Positions 53,381 to 61,966 of a DNA stretch of 64,000 nucleotides are shown here, in pieces. Origin of the DNA: Streptomyces sp. TN58. Lineage in GTDB: Bacteria; Actinomycetota; Actinomycetes; Streptomycetales; Streptomycetaceae. Position 1 is the first letter of the stretch, and each line of letters starts with the position of its first letter. Location of the stretch: positions 1,240,001 to 1,304,000 of the forward strand of contig NZ_CP018870.1 of assembly GCF_001941845.1 (NCBI RefSeq), read 5' to 3'. The translations under genes were made by a program, and so were the position numbers. Under the pieces are notes generated by a model, which worked only from the letters and a program-made list of their open reading frames with translations, did no database searches and had not been told where the DNA came from.

Positions 53381-53414
53381 GAGGACCCGGTGGCCCGGCG
53401 GCCACCGGGTCCTC
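53381..53414. terminator. Terminator after the chitinase
   Basis: A perfect stem GAGGACCCGGTGGCC/GGCCACCGGGTCCTC lies 15 bases beyond the chitinase stop and ahead of the sigma-factor gene. Confidence 0.85.
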
Positions 53415-53451
53415 GCCCGTTCCCCCCTGCCCGCCCTCGTAGGCTGGCCCG

Positions 53452-54351
53452 GTGAGCACACATGTCACCGCGCACGCAGCGGACTTCGAGGAACACCGGC
53501 CCCGGATGTTCGGCATCGCCTACCGCATGCTCGGTTCCGCCGCGGAGGCCGAGGACATCGTGCAGGACGCCTACCTGCGCTGGGACTCGGCGGACCGCGC
53601 CGCCATCGAGCAGCCGGGAGCCTGGCTCGCCAAGGTCGTCACCAACCTCTGCCTCAACAGCCTCACCTCGGCGCGCGCCCGGCGCGAACAGTACGTCGGC
53701 CCCTGGCTCCCGGAGCCCGTCCTCACCGGGGACGGCACCCTGGGCCCGCTGGAGTCGGCGGAGCAGCGCGACAGCGTCTCCATGGCCCTGCTCCTGCTGC
53801 TGGAGCAGCTCACCCCCGTCGAGCGCGCGGTGTACGTGCTGCGCGAGGCCTTCGCCTACAGCCACCGGGAGATCTCCACCCTCCTGGACCTCACCGAGGC
53901 CAACTGCCGCCAGCTCTACCGGCGCGCGGCCGCCCGGGTGGCCGCCGACCGCGCGTCCACGCGGGAGAAGCGGTTCTCCGCCGACCCCGAGCGGTGGCAG
54001 GGACTCCTGGAGAGCTTCCTCACCGCCGCCCGCAGCGGTGACCTCGCCCGCCTGGAGGGCGTGCTGGCGGCCGACGTACGGTACGTGTCCGACGGCGGCG
54101 GCGTGGTCAACGCGGCGCGGCGGCCGATCCTGGGACGGGACAAGGTGGCGCGGTTCGCGATGGGCGCCATGGCGAAGTACGTGGCCGGGGTGCCGGTCAG
54201 CGTCGCGGAGGTCAACGGGGCGCCCGCGGTGCTCTTCGGCGAGGTGGCGGTCCTGCTGGTGGAATTCGAGAATGGCCTGGTCAGCGGCATCAGCACGGTG
54301 GTCAACCCGGAGAAGCTGGAATTCCTCAGGCGGCAGCTGTCACATTCCTGA
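53452..54351 (+). CDS. ECF41-type RNA polymerase sigma factor with C-terminal SnoaL-like domain
   Basis: The GTG at 53452 gives 299 residues. Sigma-70 region 2 (EEHRPRMFGIAYRMLGSAAEAEDIVQDAYLRW, in parts) and region 4 (LTPVERAVYVLREAFAYSHREIS) are followed by an extended C-terminal SnoaL-like domain with the ECF41 hallmarks WLPEP, DGGG in VSDGGGVVNAA and NPEKL. In ECF41 the extension both assists and restrains the sigma factor without a separate anti-sigma. The usual partner is a COE (carboxymuconolactone decarboxylase, oxidoreductase or epimerase) gene, and the next gene here is an epimerase-like SDR. Confidence 0.92.
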   Translation: MSTHVTAHAADFEEHRPRMFGIAYRMLGSAAEAEDIVQDAYLRWDSADRAAIEQPGAWLAKVVTNLCLNSLTSARARREQYVGPWLPEPVLTGDGTLGPLESAEQRDSVSMALLLLLEQLTPVERAVYVLREAFAYSHREISTLLDLTEANCRQLYRRAAARVAADRASTREKRFSADPERWQGLLESFLTAARSGDLARLEGVLAADVRYVSDGGGVVNAARRPILGRDKVARFAMGAMAKYVAGVPVSVAEVNGAPAVLFGEVAVLLVEFENGLVSGISTVVNPEKLEFLRRQLSHS

Positions 54352-54364
54352 GGGCTGTCCGGTC
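54338..54364 (+). promoter_or_regulatory. Candidate ECF41-dependent promoter before the SDR gene
   Basis: TGTCACA at 54338-54344 matches the -35 element known for ECF41 promoters. About 15-16 bases further, CGGTC at 54360-54364 is an imperfect version of the expected CGTC -10 element. The site overlaps the end of the sigma gene and lies about 45 bases before the start of the partner gene. Confidence 0.55.
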
Positions 54365-54408
54365 CCCGCTGGTGAACGCATCCCGACCGCCAGCGAAGGA
54401 CGGACACC

Positions 54409-55158
54409 ATGAGCGCCATCGTCGTCACCGGAGGCACCGGAACCCTCGGCTCGCTCGTCACCGAGCGGCTGAGGGCGGCGGGCCACGAGGTGCGCGTGCT
54501 GAGCCGGCACGCCCCGGACCACCCCGTCGACCTCCGCAACGGTGCCGGGCTGGACGCCGCGCTGGCGGGCGCGGAGGTGGTTGTGCACTGCGCGAGCGAC
54601 GCGCGCGGAGGCGGCAGGGGCGACGTGGCGGCCGCGGGGAACCTGATCGCGGCCGCCCGGCGGGCCGGCACCGTCCGCAACATCGTCTACATCTCGATCG
54701 TCGGTGTGGACGTGGTCCCGCTCGGCTACTACAGGCGCAAGCTCCAGGTGGAGCGGCTGCTGGAGGCGTCCGGTCTGGGCGTGACGATCCTGCGCACGAC
54801 GCAGTTCCACGACCTCGTGGCGATGGTGACGGACGCTCTGGCGAAGCTGCCCGTCGTGCCGATCCCGAAGGGCGTACGGGTACAGCCGATCGCCGTCGGC
54901 GAGGTCGCGGCCCGCATGGCGGAGCTGGCGGTCCCGACCCCGTCGGGCCGGGTCCCGGACATGGGCGGCCCGGAGATCCACGCTCTGCCCGACCTGGCGC
55001 GCACCTACCTGTCGGCGACGGGCCGCTCCCGCCGCGTCCTCCCGGTCCCCTTCCCCGGCAAGGCCTACGCGGGCTTCAGACGGGGCGGCAACCTGACCCC
55101 GTCCCGCGCGGTCGGCAAGGAACGGTTCGCGCACTTCGCGCGCGAGCGGGGACGGTAG
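54409..55158 (+). CDS. NAD(P)-binding epimerase-like protein, ECF41 partner
   Basis: The 249-residue protein has a Rossmann motif VTGGTGTLGSLVTERL at the N-terminus, VVVHCASDARGGGRGD, and YISIVGVDVVPLGYYRRKLQVERLLEASG typical of NmrA/atypical SDRs acting as NAD(P)H-binding epimerase-like proteins. The start is the ATG at 54409 with GAAGGA upstream. It is the typical COE partner gene of an ECF41 sigma factor. The substrate is unknown. Confidence 0.88.
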   Translation: MSAIVVTGGTGTLGSLVTERLRAAGHEVRVLSRHAPDHPVDLRNGAGLDAALAGAEVVVHCASDARGGGRGDVAAAGNLIAAARRAGTVRNIVYISIVGVDVVPLGYYRRKLQVERLLEASGLGVTILRTTQFHDLVAMVTDALAKLPVVPIPKGVRVQPIAVGEVAARMAELAVPTPSGRVPDMGGPEIHALPDLARTYLSATGRSRRVLPVPFPGKAYAGFRRGGNLTPSRAVGKERFAHFARERGR

Positions 55159-55208
55159 GGGGCGGGGTCGGGGGGCGGAGTCCGGCCCGGGCGGGGTCGG
55201 ATGGCGGC

Positions 55209-55299
55209 GGGAGCTCCGGGGAGCGGAATCCGCTCGGGCAGGGTCGGATAGCGCGCCGGGAACTCCGGAGAGCGGAATCCACTCAGGCAGGGTCGGAGA
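55209..55299. repeat. 49-bp direct repeats flanking the palindromic element
   Basis: Two copies start with GGGAGCTCCGG (55209) and GGGAACTCCGG (55258), each followed by GAGCGGAATCC and GGCAGGGTCGG. A degenerate earlier copy is visible before 55209. Confidence 0.8.
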
Positions 55300-55303
55300 T
55301 GTC

Positions 55304-56471
55304 CTGGGGGTTTCCCGTCAGTCCCATCGTCTCTCCGCGTCGGGCCGGTCCGTCAAGGGCGCTCCCTTCGGTCGCGTCACTTCGTGAGGGCCTTCGGCCC
55401 CCCTTGACCGCCCGTCCCGCCACGGAAATCCGAAAGACTGCCGGGAAGCCCCCAGAGGAACGGCCGGCCATCAAGACATCCCTCGTGGCGGTCGGGGCCG
55501 CGTGCCCGGATCCAGGAGCGCCACCAATCGCTACGCGCTCCTGTGAGGCGGCGTCTGCGAGCCTCTTGGGCTGGGAATAGGCCGCCACCAATCGCTACGC
55601 GCTCCTGCGAGACGGCGTCTGCGAGTCTCCGGGGCTGGGCATAAGCCGCCAGCGATCGCGGTGCGCTTATCCATCATGCGTCCGCGAGCCTCTCGGGTTG
55701 GGCATAGGCCGCCATCGATGGCCGCGCGCTCTCGATCACGCGTCCGCAGCTTCTTGGGTTGGGCATAGGCCGCCAGTGGTGGCCGCGCGCTCTCGATCAC
55801 GCGTCCGCAGCTTCTTGGGTTGGGCATAGGCCGCCAGTGGTGGCCGCGCGCTCTCGATCACGCGTCTGCGGTTCGTCTGGGGCTGGGCACAAGCCGCAGA
55901 AAGCTTTCCGCGCCCCTCTTGGACGGCGTCCGGCCCCTGGGTGGGGTGGAAAAGCGTCAGATAACGGCTGGAGCGATGCCAATCCATGTCTGGGAGAGCG
56001 CGCACGGCCGAGAGGATGCCATTCGCCCCAAATACCCCCGTCTGTACCGACGGGTGGGATCTCGTCGTGGGCTTGACGGGGGTTGAGTTCGGCTGAGCCG
56101 AGGAATCGCCTTCCCGGCCCTCGAATTCGCCCCTCCCAGCCCCGAACGAGGGGCGGACGCGGTCGTCGAGGAGCGCGTAGCGATCGATGGCGGCTTATGA
56201 CCAGCCCAAGAGGCTCGCTGACGCCGTACGGCAGGAGCGCGTAGCGATTTGACGCGCTCCTGGATCCGGGCGCGCGGCGCCAACGGCCCGTCTCGGTCTT
56301 GGACACCCGGCCCGTTCCTCTGGGGGCTTCCCGGCAGTCTTTCGGATTTCCGTGGCGGGACGGTCAGTCAAGGGGGGCCGAAGGCCCTCACGAAGTGACG
56401 CGACCAACGGGAGCGCCCTTGACAGACCGGCCCGACGCGGAGAGACGATTGGACTGACGGGAAACCCCCAG
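55304..56471. repeat. Complete palindromic repeat element (copy 2)
   Basis: The 1168-bp element has this order on the plus strand: module A (55304-55455), first unit with the hairpin AGGAGCGC/GCGCTCCT (55514-55542), a tandem array of about 62-bp units to about 55900, a core of about 240 bp, two inverted units with the hairpin (56233-56261), and inverted module A (56320-56471). Modules A at the ends are about 150 bp and each can fold through 20-base arms. The core and right half match copy 1 at 29.2-29.8 kb in reverse. No transposase, reverse transcriptase or nuclease is encoded. I know no name for it. Confidence 0.85.
55518..55898. repeat. Tandem array of about 62-bp units inside copy 2
   Basis: Unit boundaries marked by GCCGCC fall at 55581, 55645, 55708, 55769, 55830 and 55893 (the last is GCCGCA), giving periods of 64, 63, 61, 61 and 63. 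The units at 55708, 55769 and 55830 are almost identical and share GCGCGCTCTCGATCACGCGT. Earlier units instead share ATCGCTACGCGCTCCTG. There are no unique spacers. Confidence 0.88.
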
Positions 56472-56472
56472 A

Positions 56473-56660
56473 ACCTCACCGACACCGCCCGGGTGGCTCC
56501 CGCCTTCGAAACCCCCGCCGCGTCTCCCGGCTCTGCTCGCGTGGCTCCCGCTCCCGAAACCCCCGCCGCGCCTCCCGGCCCCGCCCTAGCGGCCCCCGCC
56601 CCGAAACCCCCGCCGCGCCTCCCGGCCCCGCCCCAGCGGCCCCCGCCCCGAAGCCCCCCC
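56473..56660. repeat. GC-rich tandem repeats, about 48-bp unit, outside the right end of copy 2
   Basis: About three and a half copies of a unit containing GAAACCCCCGCCGCG and CTCCCGGCCCCGCCC lie between the inverted module A and the end of the serine hydrolase gene at 56674. They have no recognisable coding role. Confidence 0.8.
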
Positions 56661-56673
56661 CCGCCCGCCCCCG

Positions 56674-57834
56674 CTACCGGCAGAGGGCTTCGTCCACCGT
56701 GGCGTCGAGGCGTTGCGTCACCGTCTTGTCGGTCGGCTGGGTGGTGACCGCCAGGTGGGCGGCGCGGCGGCCGTGTTCCGTGGCGCCGCCGCGGGTCTCG
56801 TAGCCGGGGAAGCTCCCACCATGGCCCCAGTAGACGCCGCCGCACGACAGGGGCCTGCTCACGAGGCCCAGTCCGTAGCCGGCGCCGCGGCCGAAGTAGT
56901 CGGCGGGGACGGTGGTGCGCATCTGCGCGAGCTGGGCGTCGGGGAGGAGGCGGCCCCGCAGGAGCGCGGAGAAGAAGCGGTTGAGGTCCGAGTTGGTGGA
57001 GACCATCTGGCCGGCCGCCCAGCTCCAGGAGGGGTCCATCTCGGTGATGTCGCGCAGTGGCCCGTCCGCGGATTCCCGGTGGTAGCCGTGGGGGTGCGGC
57101 TCGCGGATGGTCGCGTCGCCAGGGGCGGGGAAGTAGGTGTGGCGCAGGCCGAGGCGCTGGATGATGCGCCGGTCGACCTCCTGGGCGAGGGGCCGGCCGG
57201 TGACCTCTTCGACGATCAGGCCGGCCAGTACGTAGTTGGTGTTGCTGTATCCCCATCTGGCGCCGGGGGCGAAGTCGGCTTCGTGCCGGAGCGCGATGTC
57301 GACGAGATCGCGCGGGGCGTAGGGCCGGGGCTGGAGGTCTTCGTACTTGGTGTAGTTGGGGAGTCCGCTCGTGTGTTGCAGCAGTTGGCGGACGGTGATG
57401 TGACGGCCGTCGATGCCCTCGCCGCGGACGAGGCCGGGGAGGTGGGTGTCGACGGGGTCGTCCAGGCCGATCCTGCCCTCGCCGACCAGTTGGAGGACGA
57501 CCACGGCGGTGAAGGTCTTGGTGTTGCTGCCGATGCGCACCTGACCGTCCCTGGGGACTTTCGATCCGGTGGCCAGGTCGCCCACTCCCGCGACGTAGGC
57601 GCGGGTGCGGCCGTCGCGTGTAGTGACGCTCGCGAGCGCGGCGGGCAGGCCGTCGGCGCTGACGAGCCGGTCGAGGCTCCGCTGGACGGTGTCGGTTCTG
57701 GGCGCGGCCGCGACGGACGGCGCCGTGGCGCTCAGGGCGCTCAGGGCCAGGACCGTGACGGCCGTGACCGCCGCCATCGGACGCAGGCTCTTTCGCGCGT
57801 GTGCGTGTGCGTGCCCATGCTCGTGCTCCCCCAT
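56674..57834 (-). CDS. Exported serine hydrolase of the beta-lactamase/D-Ala-D-Ala carboxypeptidase fold
   Basis: The 386-residue protein has a His-rich N-terminus (GEHEHGHAHAHARK), a signal segment ending about 44, and the motifs of class C-type serine hydrolases: SxxK in GSNTKTF, YxN in GYSNTNYV and HGG in WGHGGSFPGYE. It is likely secreted and may act on peptidoglycan peptides, D-amino peptides or esters. The start may be the ATG at 57834 or an internal one at residue 20. The 3-prime end reaches the repeat-rich region. Confidence 0.9.
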   Translation of the reverse strand: MGEHEHGHAHAHARKSLRPMAAVTAVTVLALSALSATAPSVAAAPRTDTVQRSLDRLVSADGLPAALASVTTRDGRTRAYVAGVGDLATGSKVPRDGQVRIGSNTKTFTAVVVLQLVGEGRIGLDDPVDTHLPGLVRGEGIDGRHITVRQLLQHTSGLPNYTKYEDLQPRPYAPRDLVDIALRHEADFAPGARWGYSNTNYVLAGLIVEEVTGRPLAQEVDRRIIQRLGLRHTYFPAPGDATIREPHPHGYHRESADGPLRDITEMDPSWSWAAGQMVSTNSDLNRFFSALLRGRLLPDAQLAQMRTTVPADYFGRGAGYGLGLVSRPLSCGGVYWGHGGSFPGYETRGGATEHGRRAAHLAVTTQPTDKTVTQRLDATVDEALCR

Positions 57835-57939
57835 GTGTCAACCCCTGTGTGTGTGCTGTTCGGCGGTGGGCGCCGGGGTCAACCCTTCCGGCCGCGGCCG
57901 CCCCGTGCGATCCCGCCACCGCCCGCACCTCGGGTGGGG

Positions 57940-59091
57940 TTAGCCCCCGAAGAGGACGCCCTGGGCCGCTTCGCGGGCGGCGATGCGGGCGCCCGACAGG
58001 ACGGCCGGGTCGCCGAGGGTGGTGGCGCGGATCTCGGTGGGGACGGGGGTCAGCCTGGCCAGGCGGTGGGATACGCGGGCGGCGAGGGCGGGGCCGCCGG
58101 CGCGGCCGAGTTCTCCGGCGAGGACGACGCAGCCGGGGTCGAGGAGGGCGGCGGCGGCTGCCGCGCCGAGGGCGAGGCGTTCGGCGAGGGCTTCGAGGAA
58201 GGGTTCGCCCGCGGCTCCCGTGACGGCCTGTTCGGCGGTGCCGGTGAAGCCGTGCTCGCGTGCCAGGGCGGTCACGGCTTCGCGGCCGACCAGGGCGTGG
58301 AATCCGCCCGCGCAGTCGGCGGCCGAGGGGAGCCCACCGGTGCCGGGTACGGGGAGGAAGCCGATCTCGCCCGCGCCGCCGGAGGCGCCGCGGCGCAGTC
58401 GCCCGTCCAGGACGACGGCAGCGCCCACGCCGGCGCCGAGCCACAGCAGGACGAAGGAGTCCAGGTCCTGGGCGGCGCCGAGGCGCTGCTCGGCGAGGGC
58501 GGCCAGGTTGGTCTCGTTCTCGACGACCACGACGGCGGGCAGGGTCCGCTGCAGCGCCGTGACGAGGTCCCGGTGCCAGGCGGGGAGGCCGATGGTGTCC
58601 CGGAGTTCGCCGGTGGCGGGGGTGACCAGGCCGGGGGCGCCGACGACGACGGTGTGCAGTTCGGCGGCGCCGGCCTCGCGGGCGGTGCGCAGCAGGGCCG
58701 CGACGGCGTCCTCGGGTGCGTCGACGGGGAGGGCGGCTTCGGCGAGGGGGTGGCCGAGCAGGTCGGTGACGACGGCGGTGACCCGGTCGGTGCGGACGTC
58801 GAGGGCGGCCAGGTGGGCGCGGCCGGCGACGATTCCGTAGAGCTTGGCGTTGGGGCCGCGGCGCTGTGCGCCGGATTCGCCGACGACTTCGATGAGGCCG
58901 GCTTCGGTGAGGCGGTCGACGAGGTCGGCGACGGAGGGGCGGGAGAGGCCGGTCAGTGTTTTGAGCTGGGTCGCGGTCAGCGGTCCGGAGTCCTGGAGGA
59001 GTTGCAGGGCGAGGCGGTCGTTGATGGCGCGGGCCGTGCTGGGTGAGGCGGGGGACGGTACGGGGGCGGTCGCTGGGGTCACGGCGCCCAT
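57940..59091 (-). CDS. ROK-family transcriptional regulator
   Basis: The 383-residue protein has an N-terminal winged helix (RLALQLLQDSGPLTATQLKTLTGLSRPSVADLVDRL, in parts) and a ROK sugar-kinase-like domain with VVVENETNLAALAEQR and GVGAAVVLDGRLRRGASGGAGEIGF. The zinc-binding CxCGxxGC of kinases is not present (GLPSAADCAGGFHALV), so it acts as a regulator rather than a glucokinase. It is divergent from the MFS gene and a likely operator lies between them. Confidence 0.92.
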   Translation of the reverse strand: MGAVTPATAPVPSPASPSTARAINDRLALQLLQDSGPLTATQLKTLTGLSRPSVADLVDRLTEAGLIEVVGESGAQRRGPNAKLYGIVAGRAHLAALDVRTDRVTAVVTDLLGHPLAEAALPVDAPEDAVAALLRTAREAGAAELHTVVVGAPGLVTPATGELRDTIGLPAWHRDLVTALQRTLPAVVVVENETNLAALAEQRLGAAQDLDSFVLLWLGAGVGAAVVLDGRLRRGASGGAGEIGFLPVPGTGGLPSAADCAGGFHALVGREAVTALAREHGFTGTAEQAVTGAAGEPFLEALAERLALGAAAAAALLDPGCVVLAGELGRAGGPALAARVSHRLARLTPVPTEIRATTLGDPAVLSGARIAAREAAQGVLFGG

Positions 59092-59113
59092 CCTAGGGAG
59101 TCGGGGCCATTAT

Positions 59114-59136
59114 CTATCAGGCAGGGTCCCTGATAG
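59114..59136. promoter_or_regulatory. Probable ROK regulator operator
   Basis: A perfect inverted repeat CTATCAGG-N7-CCTGATAG lies in the 55-base gap between the divergent ROK and MFS genes. Its position next to both starts and its symmetry make it a probable site for the ROK protein. Confidence 0.65.
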
Positions 59137-59146
59137 TTTATGCGCC

Positions 59147-60385
59147 ATGACCGGGGACACCGACCTCAGCCCTGCGCGCCTGCGCCGTGCCCGTTTCGCC
59201 ATCGCCGCCGTCTTCTGCGCCCACGGCGCCGTCACCGGCTCCTTCGCCACGCGCATCCCATGGATCCAGGACCACGCGCAGCTCGGCGCGGGGACCCTGG
59301 GGCTCGCGCTCGCCTTTCCCGCCCTGGGCGCGGCGCTGGCGATGCCGCTGGCCGGGCGGATCAACCACCGCTTCGGCGCGCGGACCGCGCTGCGCGGGCT
59401 GCTGGCGATGTGGACCCTGTCGCTGATCCTGCCGAGCCTCGCCCCCAACCTGCCGGTCCTGTGCTTGGCGCTCCTGGTGTACGGGGCCACCGCGGGCATG
59501 TCGGACGTGGCGATGAACGCGCTGGGCGTGGAGACCGAGAACCGGCTGGGCCGGTCGATCATGTCCTCCCTGCACGGCATGTGGAGCGTGGGCGCGCTGC
59601 TGGGGTCGGCGGCCGGTACGGTCGCCGCGCACACCGGGACCGATGCCCGGCTGCACCACCTGGTGGCCGCGCTCGTGCTGACCGCGGTCGGGCTGGTCGC
59701 CGTACAGGGCGTGCTGGACCTGCGGAGCGCGGAGGGCGCCGAGGCGCCGCCGCATTTCGCGCTGCCGCCGAGGTCCGCGCTGCTGATCGGCGCGATCGGC
59801 TTCTGCGCGGTGTTCGCCGAGGGTGCGAGCCTGGACTGGTCGGCGGTCTACCTGCGGGACGTCCTGCACACGGACGCGGGTCTCGCGGCCGCCTCCACCA
59901 CCGCCTTCGCCCTCACCATGGCCGTGGCCCGGCTCGTGGGCGACCGGGTGGTGGACCGCTTCGGGCCGGTGCGCACGGTCCGCGCGGGCGGCGTCCTGGC
60001 GACGGCGGGCGGTCTGCTCGTGGTCGGCGTCCGGCACCCGGCCGGGGCGCTGACCGGCTTCGGGTTGCTCGGTCTCGGCATCGCGGTGGTGGTCCCGCTG
60101 GCCTTCGCCGCGGCGGGGCGCAGCGGCCCGGCTCCGGCGCAGGCGATCGCCGGTGTCGCGACGATCACGTACACCTCGGGGCTGATCGCTCCGTCGGCGA
60201 TCGGGGCGGTGGCGGACGCGACCTCGCTGGTGGTGTCGTTCGGGCTGGTGACGGTGTTGGCGTTCGCGCTGGTGGTGGGGGCCTCGGTGCTGCGGCCGAG
60301 GCCTGCGGTGGGGCAGTCTGGGGGCGGGTTCGCCGGGGAGGCCGGTCCGGCCGATCGAGACGAACCCGCCGATATACGGCCGTAA
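59147..60385 (+). CDS. MFS transporter controlled with the ROK regulator
   Basis: The ATG at 59147 gives 412 residues with twelve predicted helices. Features include FCAHGAVTGSFATRIPWIQD at the start and GMSDVAMNALGVETENRLGRSIMSSLHGMWSVGALLG in the middle, which recall the fucose-permease-like or YbjJ-type MFS proteins. Pairing with a ROK regulator suggests a sugar or sugar-like substrate or efflux of such a compound. The substrate is not established. Confidence 0.9.
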   Translation: MTGDTDLSPARLRRARFAIAAVFCAHGAVTGSFATRIPWIQDHAQLGAGTLGLALAFPALGAALAMPLAGRINHRFGARTALRGLLAMWTLSLILPSLAPNLPVLCLALLVYGATAGMSDVAMNALGVETENRLGRSIMSSLHGMWSVGALLGSAAGTVAAHTGTDARLHHLVAALVLTAVGLVAVQGVLDLRSAEGAEAPPHFALPPRSALLIGAIGFCAVFAEGASLDWSAVYLRDVLHTDAGLAAASTTAFALTMAVARLVGDRVVDRFGPVRTVRAGGVLATAGGLLVVGVRHPAGALTGFGLLGLGIAVVVPLAFAAAGRSGPAPAQAIAGVATITYTSGLIAPSAIGAVADATSLVVSFGLVTVLAFALVVGASVLRPRPAVGQSGGGFAGEAGPADRDEPADIRP

Positions 60386-60492
60386 CATGTCGACTGGCCG
60401 CAGCGGCACCCCGTGCGCTGCGGCCTCGATGTGTGCGCGGCGGCGGCCGTGCTCGTCCGGAGACCGGGAGAACCGGGAAAGAGGAGTGGAAC

Positions 60493-61890
60493 ATGGGCCT
60501 CGGCGTGGGCTGGACCCTGCACGGAGACGGGCGTACCCCCGCCCCCGGCGCGGTGGTCCGGCCGGATGAGCGGCTGTCGTGGCCGCGGACCGCCGGGCTG
60601 GGTGCCCAGCACGTCGTGGCGATGTTCGGGGCGAGTTTCGTCGCGCCGGTCCTGATGGGCCTGGATCCGAACCTGGCCATCATGATGTCCGGCATCGCGA
60701 CGGTGGTCTTCCTGCTCGCGACGCGCGGCCGGGTGCCCTCGTACCTGGGCTGTTCGCTGTCCTTCGTGGGTGTGGCGGCGGCGATCCGCGCCTCGGGCGG
60801 GGACAGCGCGGTCGTCACGGGTGCGGTGTTCGTCGTCGGCGTGGCGCTGTTCCTGGCCGGTCTCGCGGTGCGGCGCTTCGGCGCCCGCATCATCCACACG
60901 GCGATGCCGCCGATCGTGACGGGCGCGGTGGTGATGCTGATCGGCTTCAACCTGGCGCCGGTGACGGCGTCGACGTACTGGCCGCAGGACCAGTGGACGG
61001 CACTGCTGACCATGCTGTTCACCGGGTTCGCCGTGGTCTGCCTGCGCGGTTTCTGGTCGCGCATCGCGATCTTCCTGGGGCTGGTCTTCGGGTACGCGCT
61101 CTCCTGGGTCTCCGACCTGCTGTTCGGGAAGATCCACTCGACGGTGGGCGGGGAGGCGGCCGTGGACCACTGGCGCCTGGACCTCTCGGCGGTCGCCAAG
61201 GCCGACTGGATCGGGCTGCCGTCCTTCCACGGGCCGTCCTTCGAGTGGTCGGCGATCCTGATCGCCCTGCCCGTGGTGATCGCGCTGATCGCCGAGAACG
61301 CGGGGCACATCAAGGCCGTCGGGGAGATGACCGGCGACCCCCTCGACGACGAGCTGGGCACGGCCATCGCCGCGGACGGCGCCGCGTCGATGCTGTCCAC
61401 GGCGGTCGGCGGCCCGCCCAACACCACCTACTCCGAGAACATCGGCGTCATGGCGGCCACCCGCGTCTACTCCACGGCGGCCTACTGGGCCGCGGCGGGC
61501 TTCGCGCTGCTCTTCGGCCTGTGCCCCAAGTTCGGCGCGGTCGTCGCCGCCATCCCGGGCGGCGTCCTGGGCGGCATCACCGTCATCCTGTACGGCATGA
61601 TCGGCCTGCTCGGCGCGCAGATCTGGATCAACGGGCGGGTGGACCTGCGCAATCCGCTGAACCTGGTGCCGGCCGCGGCGGGCATCATCATCGGCGTGGG
61701 CGGGGTGAGGCTGCAGATCACCGACAGCTTCGAGCTGGGCGGCATCGCGCTGGGCACGATCGTGGTGATCGGCGGCTACCACGCGCTGCGGCGCTTCGCC
61801 CCCGCGCACCTGAAGCCGCAGGAGCCGCTGCTGGACGCGGGCACGTCCGCCTACGACGACGGCGGGGAGGCGCAGGACAAGCCCCGTTGA
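60493..61890 (+). CDS. Nucleobase:cation symporter-2 (uracil/xanthine permease family)
   Basis: The ATG at 60493 has GAGGAG upstream and gives 465 residues. UraA-like family segments include LGAQHVVAMFGASFVAPVLM near the N-terminus, IAENAGHIKAVGEMTG (catalytic-site Glu) and GGPPNTTYSENIGVMAATRV. About 12-14 helices are predicted. Uracil is the most common substrate for this branch, but a purine cannot be excluded. It follows the MFS gene by 107 bases. Confidence 0.92.
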   Translation: MGLGVGWTLHGDGRTPAPGAVVRPDERLSWPRTAGLGAQHVVAMFGASFVAPVLMGLDPNLAIMMSGIATVVFLLATRGRVPSYLGCSLSFVGVAAAIRASGGDSAVVTGAVFVVGVALFLAGLAVRRFGARIIHTAMPPIVTGAVVMLIGFNLAPVTASTYWPQDQWTALLTMLFTGFAVVCLRGFWSRIAIFLGLVFGYALSWVSDLLFGKIHSTVGGEAAVDHWRLDLSAVAKADWIGLPSFHGPSFEWSAILIALPVVIALIAENAGHIKAVGEMTGDPLDDELGTAIAADGAASMLSTAVGGPPNTTYSENIGVMAATRVYSTAAYWAAAGFALLFGLCPKFGAVVAAIPGGVLGGITVILYGMIGLLGAQIWINGRVDLRNPLNLVPAAAGIIIGVGGVRLQITDSFELGGIALGTIVVIGGYHALRRFAPAHLKPQEPLLDAGTSAYDDGGEAQDKPR

Positions 61891-61966
61891 CGGTGCTTCG
61901 CCCGAACCGGGGAAGCGTACGGCCAAGTTCCCCGGATCCGCGCCGGCGCCTGCGACTCTGCCTCCC

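Larger units (their letters stand above)
55159..56673. other. 1.5-kb gene-free region made of repeats
   Basis: Between the SDR and the serine hydrolase gene nothing looks like a real protein gene. It consists of 49-bp direct repeats (55209-55299), the palindromic element (55304-56471) and a GC minisatellite (56473-56660). Open frames across it are in repeats and differ in their shifts from copy to copy. Confidence 0.8.

Noticed and set aside
55518..55898. CRISPR-like array
   Set aside because: The units are contiguous at a 61-64 bp period with no unique spacers, repeats diverge gradually and no cas genes are in the window.
55797..56306. A 169-codon frame (minus strand) and similar frames within the palindromic element, also 29114-29833
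   Set aside because: They lie entirely in repeats, have no ribosome-binding site of note, and frames are not preserved between copies.
55304..56471. Retron or group II intron remnant
   Set aside because: No reverse transcriptase or intron-encoded protein is visible and the symmetry of the element does not match an intron or msr-msd layout.
55304..56471. Linear-replicon telomere sequence, because it is rich in palindromes
   Set aside because: Conserved chromosomal genes run on both sides without a break, and there is no tap/tpg-type gene nearby.
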